Below are positions 42,908 through 52,234 of a DNA stretch of 64,000 bases, one piece after another. The DNA is from Massilia endophytica (GTDB lineage: Bacteria > Pseudomonadota > Gammaproteobacteria > Burkholderiales > Burkholderiaceae_D). The notes under the pieces are model-generated. The model was not told the DNA's origin. It did not search any database and saw only the letters and a list, made by a program, of their open reading frames with translations. Where the stretch lies: assembly GCF_021165955.1 (NCBI RefSeq), contig NZ_CP088952.1, forward strand, positions 4,154,001 through 4,218,000, written 5' to 3'. Both the position numbers and the translations under genes were made by a program. Numbering within the stretch: the first letter of the stretch is position 1; the number at the start of each line of letters is the position of its first letter.

Positions 42908-43767
42908 CCGTCCACGCAAGTCACCGCATTGCCGCCCACGTGGATCGCGTCGGGCGAGATGGAGAGCCGCAGCACGCCTGCGCGTCCAAGCTTCTGGCCC
43001 TGGGTGGCCAGGAAAACGCTTTCGAACTCCGCCTGCGCGGTATGCCGCAGGTAGGCTGCAACCGCGCCATTGCCGCTTCCGCACACCGGATCTTCATTGA
43101 TGCCATGGGCCGGAGCGAAGGCCCGCACTTCGATCAGCGCCTGCTTGTCCGGGCCATGCCTGCCGAAGATCACCACGCCCGTGTGCCTGCCCTTCTGGTC
43201 CGCCAGCTTCATCCGGTTCAGGTCCGGCTCTGCATCCAGAACCGCCCGGGCGGTCGGCAGGCGCGCAATCACCCAGCGGGCGCCGACGTCTATCAGGCAA
43301 GGCGCCGAGCCGCGTTCGAGCGGTGCGCCGAGAATCGCCTCCAGTTCCTGCCGCTGCTCCCCATCGAGAGGCGTGATCTTCGGCGCTGGAAGCTCGAACG
43401 AGATCCATTGCCTTCCATCGTTCCCCTGCTCGATCTTCAGCTTCACGAGCCCCGTTCCGCACTCCTGGACCACGACGCCGCCCTTCGGCCGGATCACGCC
43501 GGCCTCCAGCAGCGCATGCGCCGTGCCGACAGTGGGATGGCCCGCGAACGGCAGTTCCGCGCCGGGCGTGAAGATGCGTAAGCGGTAGTCCGCACCCGCC
43601 ACCGTCGGCGGGATGACGAAGGTTGTCTCGGACAGGTTGGTCCAGCGCGCGATCTGCTGCATCTGTTCCGCCGAGAGGCCGCGCGCGTCCAGCACCACCG
43701 CAACGGGGTTGCCCTTGAACGGCACGGAAGTGAAAACGTCGATTGTCTTGAATGGCAGGCGTGTCAT
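42892..43767 (-). CDS. PhzF-family isomerase/epimerase
   Basis: 291 residues. PhzF/DAP-epimerase fold: KTIDVFTSVPFKGNPVAVVL at the start, active-site Glu in NLSETTFV, GHPTVGTAHALLEAG, and EDPVCGSGNGAVAAYLR in the second half. Members isomerise small carboxylic acids; there is no phenazine operon here, so the substrate is unknown. Confidence 0.88.
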   Translation of the reverse strand: MTRLPFKTIDVFTSVPFKGNPVAVVLDARGLSAEQMQQIARWTNLSETTFVIPPTVAGADYRLRIFTPGAELPFAGHPTVGTAHALLEAGVIRPKGGVVVQECGTGLVKLKIEQGNDGRQWISFELPAPKITPLDGEQRQELEAILGAPLERGSAPCLIDVGARWVIARLPTARAVLDAEPDLNRMKLADQKGRHTGVVIFGRHGPDKQALIEVRAFAPAHGINEDPVCGSGNGAVAAYLRHTAQAEFESVFLATQGQKLGRAGVLRLSISPDAIHVGGNAVTCVDGYLAL

Positions 43768-43860
43768 GGCTCCAGTGTATCTCCGCTGCGGTATCGCCGA
43801 CCGCTACAGTTTGCCGGTTTTTGGACGGTACAGTACTGCCGCCGCCGGATATACAGCGGT

Positions 43861-44751
43861 TCAGGCGCGGCGGTCCTGGATATGATTCCACAGCGCCTGC
43901 GCGACAGGGCCATGCGGCAGATCGGCGCGGCGCGCGGCGACGAGGTCCTCCACGCTGCCGGGAAAATGCTTTCCGGCGAGGGAAACCAGACTCCCGGCGC
44001 GCAACTCCTCTTCCACAAGAAACCCGGGCAGATGGCCCCAGGCCAGTCCCTGGAGAATCACTTCCTTCTTGGTGGAGTGGTCCGGCACCGTGCACTGGTG
44101 CGCGCCTTCGACCAGGAAGTGCTCCTGCGGCGCCGAATGGCGCGCCGTGTCGCGGATAACCGCCTGCGTGCGGGAGCGCAGCTGTTCCGGGCGGAGCTTG
44201 GTGTGGACCTTCGGCACAAGGCCGGGCGCCGCCACCGGCACAAAGCGGACCTTGCCCAGGTCGATCCATTCGAGTGCCGGATCGCGCTTGTTGATGCCGT
44301 GGATGATCAAATCCGCTTCGCCATCCAGCAGGCGCTCCACGGGTCCGCCCACCGCCTCCAGCGACAGATGCAGCCGCGTTTCGGGATACCGGGCGAAAAA
44401 GTTACTGAGCATGCCCAGCACCGGCCGGGGTGGGCAGAAATCCCCGATCACGACACGCAACTCGCTTTCCTGCCCAAGCGCCAGTTGCGCTGCAAAACGG
44501 CGCAAGCTCCGCATCTCCTGCAGCAGCGTGCGGGCCCTGGCATGGAAAGCGCGGCCTTCGTCCGTAAGCCGCACGCGGTATCCGGTGCGGTCGAAGAGGC
44601 CGATGCCCAGCCGGCGCTCCAGCTTCGCGACGGCCGCAAACACTGCGGGATGCGTACGGTGCAAGGCCTGTGCCGCCGCCTCGAAACCGCCATGGGTGGC
44701 CACGGCGTCGAAACACTGGAGCTCCTGCAGGGTGAAGTCGTGCATGTTCAT
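43861..44751 (-). CDS. LysR-family transcriptional regulator
   Basis: 296 residues. Winged HTH at the N-terminus (LQCFDAVATHGGFEAAAQAL then HRTHPAVFAAVAKLERRLG) and a periplasmic-binding-type effector domain. It is divergent from the enol-lactonase-like hydrolase gene with a 90-bp intergenic region, the usual layout for LysR autoregulation and control of the neighbour. Confidence 0.9.
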   Translation of the reverse strand: MNMHDFTLQELQCFDAVATHGGFEAAAQALHRTHPAVFAAVAKLERRLGIGLFDRTGYRVRLTDEGRAFHARARTLLQEMRSLRRFAAQLALGQESELRVVIGDFCPPRPVLGMLSNFFARYPETRLHLSLEAVGGPVERLLDGEADLIIHGINKRDPALEWIDLGKVRFVPVAAPGLVPKVHTKLRPEQLRSRTQAVIRDTARHSAPQEHFLVEGAHQCTVPDHSTKKEVILQGLAWGHLPGFLVEEELRAGSLVSLAGKHFPGSVEDLVAARRADLPHGPVAQALWNHIQDRRA

Positions 44752-44841
44752 TCTTCTTACAATGACGATCTAAACATTGTAATTTCATTCCTCCGCGGGC
44801 GCTCGTACGATGGGCTCTCCTATCAAGCACCGGAGAATTCC

Positions 44842-45642
44842 ATGACCACCACACTCTTGCTCGGCGACGGAACACGATTGGCTTACCGCCTGGACGGCGA
44901 TCCGGCGAAACCGCCGCTGATTCTCTCGAACTCGATTGCCACGGACCACACCATGTGGGACGACAACCTCGATGAACTCACCCGGCATTTCTACCTTGTG
45001 CGCTACGACACGCGCGGCCATGGCGGCTCCGATGCGCCACCCGGCGCCTACTCGGTCGAACGCCTGGGGCTCGATGTGCTTGCGCTGATGGACTACCTGG
45101 GAATCGCCCGGGCCCACTTCCTGGGCCTGTCCCTGGGCGGCTTCATCGGCGAATGGCTCGGCGTGCACGCGCCGGAACGCATCGATCGCCTTGTCCTCAG
45201 TAACACGGCGCCGCATCTGAGCCCGGCCTCGTTCTTCGACGCGCGGATCGCCGGGCTGGGTCAGGAAAACGCCATGGTGGCGGCCGCGGAAAGCTTCCTG
45301 GCGAACTGGTTTCCCGCTGCGATGCGGGAGGAAAACGGCGCCACGATACAGCGCTTCCGCTCGATGATCCTGCGTACCCCGCCGCGGGGACTGGCCGGAT
45401 CCTTTGCCGCCGTGCGCGATGCCGACTTGCGCAACATCCTTTGTCTCATCCGGCGCCCGACGCTGGTGATCGGCGGAGACTACGACACGGTCACGCTGCC
45501 GGAGCACAGCAGGGAAATCGCCGCAGCGATACCGGGCGCGGAACTGGTGATGCTGCCAACCGTCCACCTCCCGAACGTGGAGTCCCCGCGTGAGTACATG
45601 GAGCATGTTCTCCGCTTCCTCAGCGCGGAGCGAAAGGATTAG
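44842..45642 (+). CDS. Alpha/beta-hydrolase, 3-oxoadipate enol-lactonase-like
   Basis: 266 residues. Nucleophile elbow GLSLGG (catalytic Ser), oxyanion region ILSNSIATDHTMWDD, catalytic Asp in VIGGDYDTVT and His in PTVHLPNVE. The pattern is that of PcaD, which opens 3-oxoadipate enol-lactone, but no other beta-ketoadipate genes are nearby, so another ester or lactone is possible. Likely controlled by the divergent LysR regulator. Confidence 0.8.
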   Translation: MTTTLLLGDGTRLAYRLDGDPAKPPLILSNSIATDHTMWDDNLDELTRHFYLVRYDTRGHGGSDAPPGAYSVERLGLDVLALMDYLGIARAHFLGLSLGGFIGEWLGVHAPERIDRLVLSNTAPHLSPASFFDARIAGLGQENAMVAAAESFLANWFPAAMREENGATIQRFRSMILRTPPRGLAGSFAAVRDADLRNILCLIRRPTLVIGGDYDTVTLPEHSREIAAAIPGAELVMLPTVHLPNVESPREYMEHVLRFLSAERKD

Positions 45643-45734
45643 TTTTTCTCATCCGGGAAGTGAGTATTCATCGTTTGTGGCGCGAACGACGGCTCCCCAT
45701 AATGGTTTTCATGAACTCACTCATAAAGGAAAGC

Positions 45735-46856
45735 ATGATGGAGCCAGGGATCCTGTTCTCGCCCACCGGCATCAAGCAGCTCGGGCTGCGCAACCGCCTC
45801 GCCGTCGCACCGATGACCCGTGTCAGCGCGACGGAAGATGGCCATGCCACCGAACGCATGGCACGCTACTACCGCCGCTTCGCTGAAGGCGGTTTCGGCC
45901 TGGTCATCACGGAAGGGATGTACACGGACCAGGCATATTCGCAGGGCTATCTGTTCCAGCCGGGGATCAGCAGCGCTGAGCAAGCGGAATCCTGGCGCCC
46001 AGTGGTCGATGCCGTGCACGCGGCGGGCGGTAAGATCGTCGCCCAATTGATGCACGCTGGCGCACTGGCTCAGGGCAACCGCTTCCGCGGCCACACCGCG
46101 GGGCCTTCAGCCGTGCAGCCGAAAGGCGAGCAGATGAAGTTCTATCGCGGCAGCGGCCCGTACCCGGTGCCGCGCGAGATGAGGCAGGAGGACATCGAGG
46201 AAGCCGCCGCAGGCTTTGCGCATTCCGCCCAGCGGGCAATGGATGCGGGTTTCGATGGCGTCGAGATACACGGCGCCAACGGCTATCTCCTGGACCAGTT
46301 CCTCACCCGGCACACGAACCTGCGCGAGGACCAGTGGGGCGGCAACACGGAGAACCGTATCCGACTACACACACTGGTCCTCGGCGCCGTGCGCGAAGCC
46401 CTTGGGCATCGGGCTCCGGTAGGAATCCGCATTTCGCAGGCGAAGGTGAACGATTTTTCACATAAATGGGCAGGGGAAGAGGACGACGCGAGGATCGTCT
46501 TCAGCGCACTCGCCGCCGCGGGCGCCGACTATATCCACGTTACGGAATTCGAAGCCTGGAAACCGGCGTTCGGCACGGATGGCCCGAGTCTCCTGGAGCT
46601 CGCACGGCGATATGCGCCTGGCGTCGCGCTCATAGCCAACGGCAGCCTGCACGAGAGCTGCCGCGGCGCGGAGGCAATTGCCGCAGGCGCGGACCTTGTC
46701 GCCATGGGCCGCAGCGCTCTCGCCAATCCCGGCCTGCCTGCCCTGCTGTCCGGCGGCGCCGCGCTCGCGGCCTTCGATTCCGGGCTTCTGTCGCCGATTG
46801 CGGATATCAAGGATATCGAGATCGGCGGTCAGGGGAAGGAGACGCCGTCCAGGTAG
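45735..46856 (+). CDS. NADH:flavin oxidoreductase, Old Yellow Enzyme family
   Basis: 373 residues of TIM-barrel FMN oxidoreductase: NRLAVAPMTRVSATEDGHAT, VAQLMHAGALA, FDGVEIHGANGYLLDQFL then TRHTNLREDQWGG, and VAMGRSALANPGLP. It probably reduces an activated C=C bond using NAD(P)H. The ATG at 45735 (MMEPGILFSPTG) has AAGGA just upstream; in-frame ATGs upstream (45660) lack the family alignment. Its last 28 bases overlap the convergent secretin gene. Confidence 0.88.
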   Translation: MMEPGILFSPTGIKQLGLRNRLAVAPMTRVSATEDGHATERMARYYRRFAEGGFGLVITEGMYTDQAYSQGYLFQPGISSAEQAESWRPVVDAVHAAGGKIVAQLMHAGALAQGNRFRGHTAGPSAVQPKGEQMKFYRGSGPYPVPREMRQEDIEEAAAGFAHSAQRAMDAGFDGVEIHGANGYLLDQFLTRHTNLREDQWGGNTENRIRLHTLVLGAVREALGHRAPVGIRISQAKVNDFSHKWAGEEDDARIVFSALAAAGADYIHVTEFEAWKPAFGTDGPSLLELARRYAPGVALIANGSLHESCRGAEAIAAGADLVAMGRSALANPGLPALLSGGAALAAFDSGLLSPIADIKDIEIGGQGKETPSR

Positions 46857-49531
46857 GGCTTGAGTTCCGGCCTGCGCAGCGCCGTATCCAGTTCGCGGAT
46901 CATGCGCTCGTGTTCTTCGATGAAGTAAGGATAGAAGAACTCGCCGATGAAGAAGTTGCGGGCAACCGAGCCTTCCAGCGCCTGCTCCCAGCTTGGCTGC
47001 GCGCGCTGGATCTGCACCATGCGGCCGGGCTGGAAGTTGTGGAAGGTGATGCCGGGCTCCTTGCCGTTCACCATGATGGTGTTCTTCAGGGCGATGGCCA
47101 GCCGCACCCGCGCCAGGTCGCTTTCATCCTGAATCAGGATGGTGAAGCGCGTGCCGGAAGACGGGTGGTTCAGCTCCCACAGCTTGCGCCGCCAGGTTTC
47201 CCTGTCCGGGCAGTCGATCAGGCTGATCTCGGGAACCGGCTCTGCGAACATGTCCGCCACATCCGTTCCCGCAATGGGACGGAAGGTCAGCGCCAGCGCC
47301 TTGCCCTTGTTCTTCGCGAAGAAACTCATGGGATCGCGGCCGTCGCCCATGGCCGCCATCAGGCCGCCCAGCGACTGGGGATGGAAATCGGAGCCGCGCA
47401 GGCCTTCGAAGAAGATCAGCCGGTTGATATCCAGGTTTTCGCCCGCCTCCTTGTGGCGCATGAGCAGCCGGTCGATCAGCCCGGACACGAAGATGAACTC
47501 ACCCGGCACCCTGTCGTTGACAAAGGCGGAGAACGGCGCCTGCTGCGCCAGGCCTGGCTGGCGGCGTACCACCTGCGTGACGGCGTCGCGGTAATGCGCG
47601 AAACGCGGATTCCCGAGAATGAACTGCGCGTCCACCATGTCCTCAGCCTGGATGCGGAAATGCTCGCGCATCAGGTTCGTGTCCGACAGGTCGAAGCGGT
47701 CGTCGTCCTTTGGGTACTGCGCCTTGGTCTGGTGAATGTCTTCCGTGACAACGGATGGCGTGAGCACCACCACCACCTCGCGCCGGTTGTCGATGGTGCC
47801 TTCGTGGCCGAACAGCTTCCCGAGCACCGGCACCTCGCCCACGCCGGGCACCTTGTCGGAACTGAGGCTGTTGTTGCGGCTCACCAGCCCACCGATAATG
47901 AGGGGCATATTGTCGCGGATACGCGCGTAGGTCTGCACGCGCCGCGTGGAAATCGTAGGCGCCGAGGCCAGCACCGCATTGGTTTCTGAGTCCAGCACCT
48001 TCAGGTCCTGGTTTGGAACGGAGGCCGACACCGTGGCGTCGATCAGCATGCTCACTTCGCTGCCGTTCTCGTTGATGCGGGGCCGCACGTTCAGCAGGAT
48101 GCCCGTGGGGATGTACTGGAAGCTGAAGGAGACGCGCCCGCCGCCGCTGCCATTGCCCGAGTCGATGCTGGTGGCGATGGGAATATCGGTGCCGATGCGG
48201 ATTGTGGCCTGCCGGTTGTCGATGGTCATGACGCTGGGCCGCGAGAGCACTTCCGCCTTGTTGGCCTGCACCAGGGCGTTGATGCGGTTCAGAACCTCAA
48301 TGGGGTTCACATTCTGCAGCGAGTTCTGGGTGGCCGTGAGGGCCGAGCCGCCGTTACCCAGGGGCGTGAGCGTGCCGAGGCTCAGACCGTACTTGCCCCG
48401 CTTGCCGGACCACTGCACGCCGAGGTCGCGCAGCGAGTCGCTGTTGATTTCGAGGACAAGGCCTTCGATATAGACCTGGCGCGCAGGCCGGTCGATGGTG
48501 GTTTCTATCAGGTGGCGCAGGCGCTGGAACTGTTCGGGCGAATCGGGGTGATAGAGCACCAGCAGCTCGTTGATGCCGTTGGCCACAGTCTGCGACAAGT
48601 CGGATGCGGCATTGGGCAGGATGTTCGTCATGCCCAGCTGATCGCGCGAAGCCTGGTTGTTGGCGCCCTCCACGGCGCCAACCAGGCCGGTTTCCTTGCG
48701 CTCGGGATTCGGCATGCGGATCACCAGCGGCAACTTGTCCATGCCTATGCTTTTCGGCAGGTTCTTCAGCGGCTTGAATTTCGAGGAGGCCTGGTCGTTG
48801 CCGGGATACTGGCCATAGCCACCGCCGCCATAGGAGGTCACGCCGTTCGTGGCAGGCGCCGCGCCGACGGAATTGGGATAGGAGGTATTGCCACCGCCCA
48901 TGGCGTACTGCGAACCGCCTGCTGGCGCATAGGACGGCACCTCCACCATGTCCGGACTGGATACGTCGTCGGCCAGCGGCGAGCTGTCATCCGTGATGGC
49001 CGAATAGCCCATGGCGCGCAAGGCAAAGAGCGCGTCGTCCGCATCGATGTAGCTCAGGTGGATGATCTGGGATTCGAGTTCGCGCAGGCGCAGGTTCGAG
49101 CGTGTTTGCGAGCGCTCGTCCAGCACGCGGCGCAGTGCGTCCTCGAACTGCATGGCGGCCGAACCTTCGATCCACAGCTGCGGTATGCGGCGCGGCATGA
49201 TCACGTAGCCGATGCGCAGCGCCGCCACGCCCGGCTCGCGGTCGTAGCCGAGATTGACCAGCCCCTTCACCTTGTCCGGCAGGGGCGTCGCGTTAGCGGG
49301 CGCGCCGCCGATGCGGTACAGGTCCTGCGTCGCTTCGAGGTAGTTCACCAGATCCGCGATCAGCTCGCGGATCTGGGTTTCGGGAATGCGCGACAGCGGG
49401 ATGAGGCGTCCCGTCGCACCCAGGGCCGGGCCGTGCGCCGCAGGCGCCGGAGCTCCCGCAGGCGCGGCTGGCGGAGACTGCGCCAGCACGGGCAGGACGA
49501 TCAGCGACAGCAGGAACAGGGCACGGCGCAT
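46829..49531 (-). CDS. Lone secretin with long C-terminal extension
   Basis: 900 residues, exported (MRRALFLLSLIVLPVLAQS). After N-domains and a Gly/Tyr-rich linker (about 215-255) comes the secretin ring domain (RQVYIEGLVLEINSDSLRDL; VEVLSRPSVMTIDNRQATIR region) with the hallmark VPGVGEVPVLGKLF and REVVVVLTPSVV. About 240 residues follow the secretin domain, far longer than GspD or PilQ tails, and contain no motif I know. Should form an outer-membrane gated channel. It is the last gene of a four-gene operon, with no GspC/E/F/G, PilM-P or T3SS gene around it. Gap to the previous gene is 3 nt. Confidence 0.87.
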   Translation of the reverse strand: MRRALFLLSLIVLPVLAQSPPAAPAGAPAPAAHGPALGATGRLIPLSRIPETQIRELIADLVNYLEATQDLYRIGGAPANATPLPDKVKGLVNLGYDREPGVAALRIGYVIMPRRIPQLWIEGSAAMQFEDALRRVLDERSQTRSNLRLRELESQIIHLSYIDADDALFALRAMGYSAITDDSSPLADDVSSPDMVEVPSYAPAGGSQYAMGGGNTSYPNSVGAAPATNGVTSYGGGGYGQYPGNDQASSKFKPLKNLPKSIGMDKLPLVIRMPNPERKETGLVGAVEGANNQASRDQLGMTNILPNAASDLSQTVANGINELLVLYHPDSPEQFQRLRHLIETTIDRPARQVYIEGLVLEINSDSLRDLGVQWSGKRGKYGLSLGTLTPLGNGGSALTATQNSLQNVNPIEVLNRINALVQANKAEVLSRPSVMTIDNRQATIRIGTDIPIATSIDSGNGSGGGRVSFSFQYIPTGILLNVRPRINENGSEVSMLIDATVSASVPNQDLKVLDSETNAVLASAPTISTRRVQTYARIRDNMPLIIGGLVSRNNSLSSDKVPGVGEVPVLGKLFGHEGTIDNRREVVVVLTPSVVTEDIHQTKAQYPKDDDRFDLSDTNLMREHFRIQAEDMVDAQFILGNPRFAHYRDAVTQVVRRQPGLAQQAPFSAFVNDRVPGEFIFVSGLIDRLLMRHKEAGENLDINRLIFFEGLRGSDFHPQSLGGLMAAMGDGRDPMSFFAKNKGKALALTFRPIAGTDVADMFAEPVPEISLIDCPDRETWRRKLWELNHPSSGTRFTILIQDESDLARVRLAIALKNTIMVNGKEPGITFHNFQPGRMVQIQRAQPSWEQALEGSVARNFFIGEFFYPYFIEEHERMIRELDTALRRPELKPYLDGVSFP

Positions 49532-49534
49532 CGT

Positions 49535-51193
49535 TCAACGGCAGCCGACGATGGTGCGGATGGCGCCAACGACCTTGCCGAAGAAGCCGGGCTTGGCGGG
49601 CTTGGTGCTGATGAAGTCCCACACGTAGCCGCGGTCGTCGAACATGGTGGTTCCCGAGCGGATCACGAGGTTGGTGTCGCTTTGCAGGTGCACATAGTAA
49701 GGGCCCTGCGGCTGCTCCGGCGCGTTGCAGCCGATGAAGCCCTTGTTGTTGGCCGGACTCGTTCCCTTGTAGGTGCACAGGCGTCCGTCGCCCTGCATGG
49801 TGACGAAGAAGCTGTCCTTGTTTTCGTTGCTGACGAAGCCGGAGTGGTGGCCTGCGTAATTGCCTGCGTTGACGCTCTTGATATTGGGAGCGCGGTACAC
49901 CGCGAAGTCGGCATTCGTCTGCATCACGGCGATGGATTTCCCGTCGCGCGAGATGAGGAACTCATTCACGCCCAGCCAGTCTCCAGCGCGCATCAGCTCT
50001 TTGCCGTTCGCGGATTGTGGCGGACCGAATGGCATGTTGTTCGGCTTCCAGCCGTTCGCCGCGCCTTTGAGGATGTAGTGCTCGGCCAGCGCCGTCACGT
50101 TCATCAGCGGACCGTTGGCCCGGTCGCAGCCGTTCGGCGCCCCTTTCGGGATGACCAGGTTCGGATCGGCGCACACGGACGGATTCTTGCGGAAGTAGTA
50201 GTCCGCATCGAAGTAGGCCAGGCGCGGGTCGGCGAACAGGCCGCCGTCCGGGAAGCGCGTGTCGGCCGGATCGGCGTTGAAGCGCGAGCGGCCGCCTGCC
50301 GCCACATAGTGGTTGATGTAGCCCGCATTGTCGTCGCCATAGGTCTCCACCAGGTAGGGATAGCGCATCTTCAGCGCACTGATGCTCACGTTGGCGTTCG
50401 GGTCGCGGCCTTCGCGCATGCCGTGGCGCTGGTAGTGCTCCCACAGGCGGTTGCGGTCAAGGCCGAAGGCTTCCTGCAGGTCCGGATACTTGAGCGAATA
50501 GAAGGCCGGATCGAACTCGGCCTGCAGCGCCGCAGGCGTGGCCTGCAGCATGACGAGATAGTCCTCGCCTTCCTTGCCGGGGAAGAGCAACGGGCGGCCT
50601 TCCGTCTGGCGCAGGTTGAGTGTAACACCCCGGTAGCGCACCGCCACGGCCACCTTCTTCACCTTGCCCGGCACCGGATCGTTGCCGAAGAAGGCGTTCA
50701 TATCGGGCGGAATGTAGACGTAGCCGTTCAGGAGGCCGCGCTTGATCTTGTCCGCTATCGCAGGCGCGGAGGACTGCTGCCCGCCTTCCAGTCCATACCA
50801 GGCGCCCAGCACTTCCACCGGTGAATCGACCGGGGCTGGCAGATAGGTCTTGCCGGGCGTGCCGGGGAAGACCAGGTCCGTGCCTTCGTTCTGGCGCAGG
50901 TTGACGAGCTGGCCGTTCTGCATGACCTGCACCGCCAGCACCTTCTTCACGCCGGGATAGGGATCGCCGCCAAAGAACACGTTCATGTTCGACGGCACCA
51001 TGAGCGTGCCGTTGACGACGGCGTTGCGCAGCTTGTCCATGATGGGGGCGCCGTTCACGACGGCGGTCTGCTGGCCGCCTTCGACGCCGTACCAGGCCGC
51101 CGTGACCTGCAGGTTGTTCTGCGCCAGGCCTGCGCCGCTGGCTGCCAGCAGCAGGACCATGAGCGTTGCGCGCATGCGGGATAAATACTTCAT
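49535..51193 (-). CDS. Secreted repeat protein with B-lectin-like C-terminus
   Basis: 552 residues. Signal peptide ends near GAGLAQ. Two tandem ~90-residue repeats (AWYGVEGGQQ... and AWYGLEGGQQ..., each with NVFFGGDP or NAFFGNDP and ending LVFPG/LLFPG) resemble DUF3395-type modules by eye. A middle part has YPDLQEAFGLDRNRLWEHYQ then RHGMREGRDPN, a motif known from surface proteins, in two to three degenerate copies. The last ~170 residues (GDWLGVNEFLISRDGKSIAV, ADFAVYR) look like a bulb-type mannose lectin. GGAG precedes the ATG at 51193. Probable cargo of the secretin: inference from operon. Confidence 0.78.
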   Translation of the reverse strand: MKYLSRMRATLMVLLLAASGAGLAQNNLQVTAAWYGVEGGQQTAVVNGAPIMDKLRNAVVNGTLMVPSNMNVFFGGDPYPGVKKVLAVQVMQNGQLVNLRQNEGTDLVFPGTPGKTYLPAPVDSPVEVLGAWYGLEGGQQSSAPAIADKIKRGLLNGYVYIPPDMNAFFGNDPVPGKVKKVAVAVRYRGVTLNLRQTEGRPLLFPGKEGEDYLVMLQATPAALQAEFDPAFYSLKYPDLQEAFGLDRNRLWEHYQRHGMREGRDPNANVSISALKMRYPYLVETYGDDNAGYINHYVAAGGRSRFNADPADTRFPDGGLFADPRLAYFDADYYFRKNPSVCADPNLVIPKGAPNGCDRANGPLMNVTALAEHYILKGAANGWKPNNMPFGPPQSANGKELMRAGDWLGVNEFLISRDGKSIAVMQTNADFAVYRAPNIKSVNAGNYAGHHSGFVSNENKDSFFVTMQGDGRLCTYKGTSPANNKGFIGCNAPEQPQGPYYVHLQSDTNLVIRSGTTMFDDRGYVWDFISTKPAKPGFFGKVVGAIRTIVGCR

Positions 51194-51214
51194 GTCGGTC
51201 TCCAATCGTCCGGC

Positions 51215-52222
51215 TTACTGGGTCTGCACCTTGTCGCAGGTGGGATAGGTGAACTGCGCGGCCACGCCCGTCAGCCCGGATGGGTCCAGCAGGGCGGCCA
51301 GGCGCAGGGTGGCCTGGGCGATCTCCTCGGGGGTGACTGCCCGGATCAGCTGGTCCGTGGCCTGGTTCGTGGTGTAGCCCGCATCGGCGGCGCGCAGCGC
51401 CGTGTCGATCATCTCCTTGTGGCGCGCCACGGCTTCCTTCATCTCGTTGATCAGCTGCTGCAGCTTGGTCGCTTCGGCGCTGTTTGCCGCCGTCGAGGAG
51501 CCGGAAAGGCCCGCCGTTGCGATCAGGCCCGCCACCTTGACCACGGAACTGCCCACGGAAACGACCTGGCTGATGGCGACCGAGCCGCATTTGCTCGCGC
51601 TGGTGGCGCAACCCATGCCGCAATCGGTCCAGCCGCTTGGGCAAGTGCCCCAGCATACGGGGCCGATGCCGGAGTAGTTAGGCTTGCACTTCGGGTAGCA
51701 CAGGCCCGCGTTGTTCTCCTTGCCGTCCGAGCACACGGATGGCGCCAGGCCGATGCCGCGGTCATACACCTCGCGCGACAGGTCCAGGCCGGAACCGGCC
51801 GGCCCCACCACGGCGGGCTTGTAGCCGGGCGGCACGGGTGGCGTGTTCAGGCCGCACAGCAGGCCCACGTTGGTGTAGCCGCTCGGGCAGGAGGACGAGA
51901 AATTGCAGACATCGACCTTGGCCCCCACCAGCAGGGGCTTGTCGATGTGGCAGGTGAAGCCCGTGTTCACATAGCCGGAGGGGCATTGGCGCAGGCACAT
52001 GGTCACTGCGCCGTCGTAGCCCGGCTTGCAGGGGGTGTAGCACATGCCCACTTCCTTGTTGCGGCCACCGGCGCAGCCGACTGGAATGGTGCCCACGCCG
52101 CGCCCATAGGTGCTCTTCCAGCAGAATTCGAGCTTCTGCGCCGACGCCGTCACGGGCGTCAGGGAAAGGATGGTCAGCGCCAGCAAGGGGCTGCAGACGA
52201 GGAATATCAAACGCTTCAACAT
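51215..52222 (-). CDS. Cysteine-rich secreted protein
   Basis: 335 residues, signal peptide to about 29 (TPVTASAQ). Residues 30-205 hold about 19 cysteines in repeated blocks such as GMCYTPCKPGYDGAVTMC, CPSGYTNVGLLC and CWGTCPSGWTDCGMGC. Such blocks are commoner in eukaryotic secreted proteins than in bacteria. The C-terminal 110 residues are a cysteine-poor helical segment (QQLINEMKEAVARHKEMIDT) ending with one Cys. Disulphide folding by the adjacent DsbA-like protein is likely. Gap of 12 nt to the upstream gene. Confidence 0.78.
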   Translation of the reverse strand: MLKRLIFLVCSPLLALTILSLTPVTASAQKLEFCWKSTYGRGVGTIPVGCAGGRNKEVGMCYTPCKPGYDGAVTMCLRQCPSGYVNTGFTCHIDKPLLVGAKVDVCNFSSSCPSGYTNVGLLCGLNTPPVPPGYKPAVVGPAGSGLDLSREVYDRGIGLAPSVCSDGKENNAGLCYPKCKPNYSGIGPVCWGTCPSGWTDCGMGCATSASKCGSVAISQVVSVGSSVVKVAGLIATAGLSGSSTAANSAEATKLQQLINEMKEAVARHKEMIDTALRAADAGYTTNQATDQLIRAVTPEEIAQATLRLAALLDPSGLTGVAAQFTYPTCDKVQTQ

Positions 52223-52234
52223 TGCTGCCTCCGG

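Noticed and set aside
48512..50824. 770-residue plus-strand frame across secretin and lectin-like genes
   Set aside because: Spans two real minus-strand genes and has only shadow-like composition.
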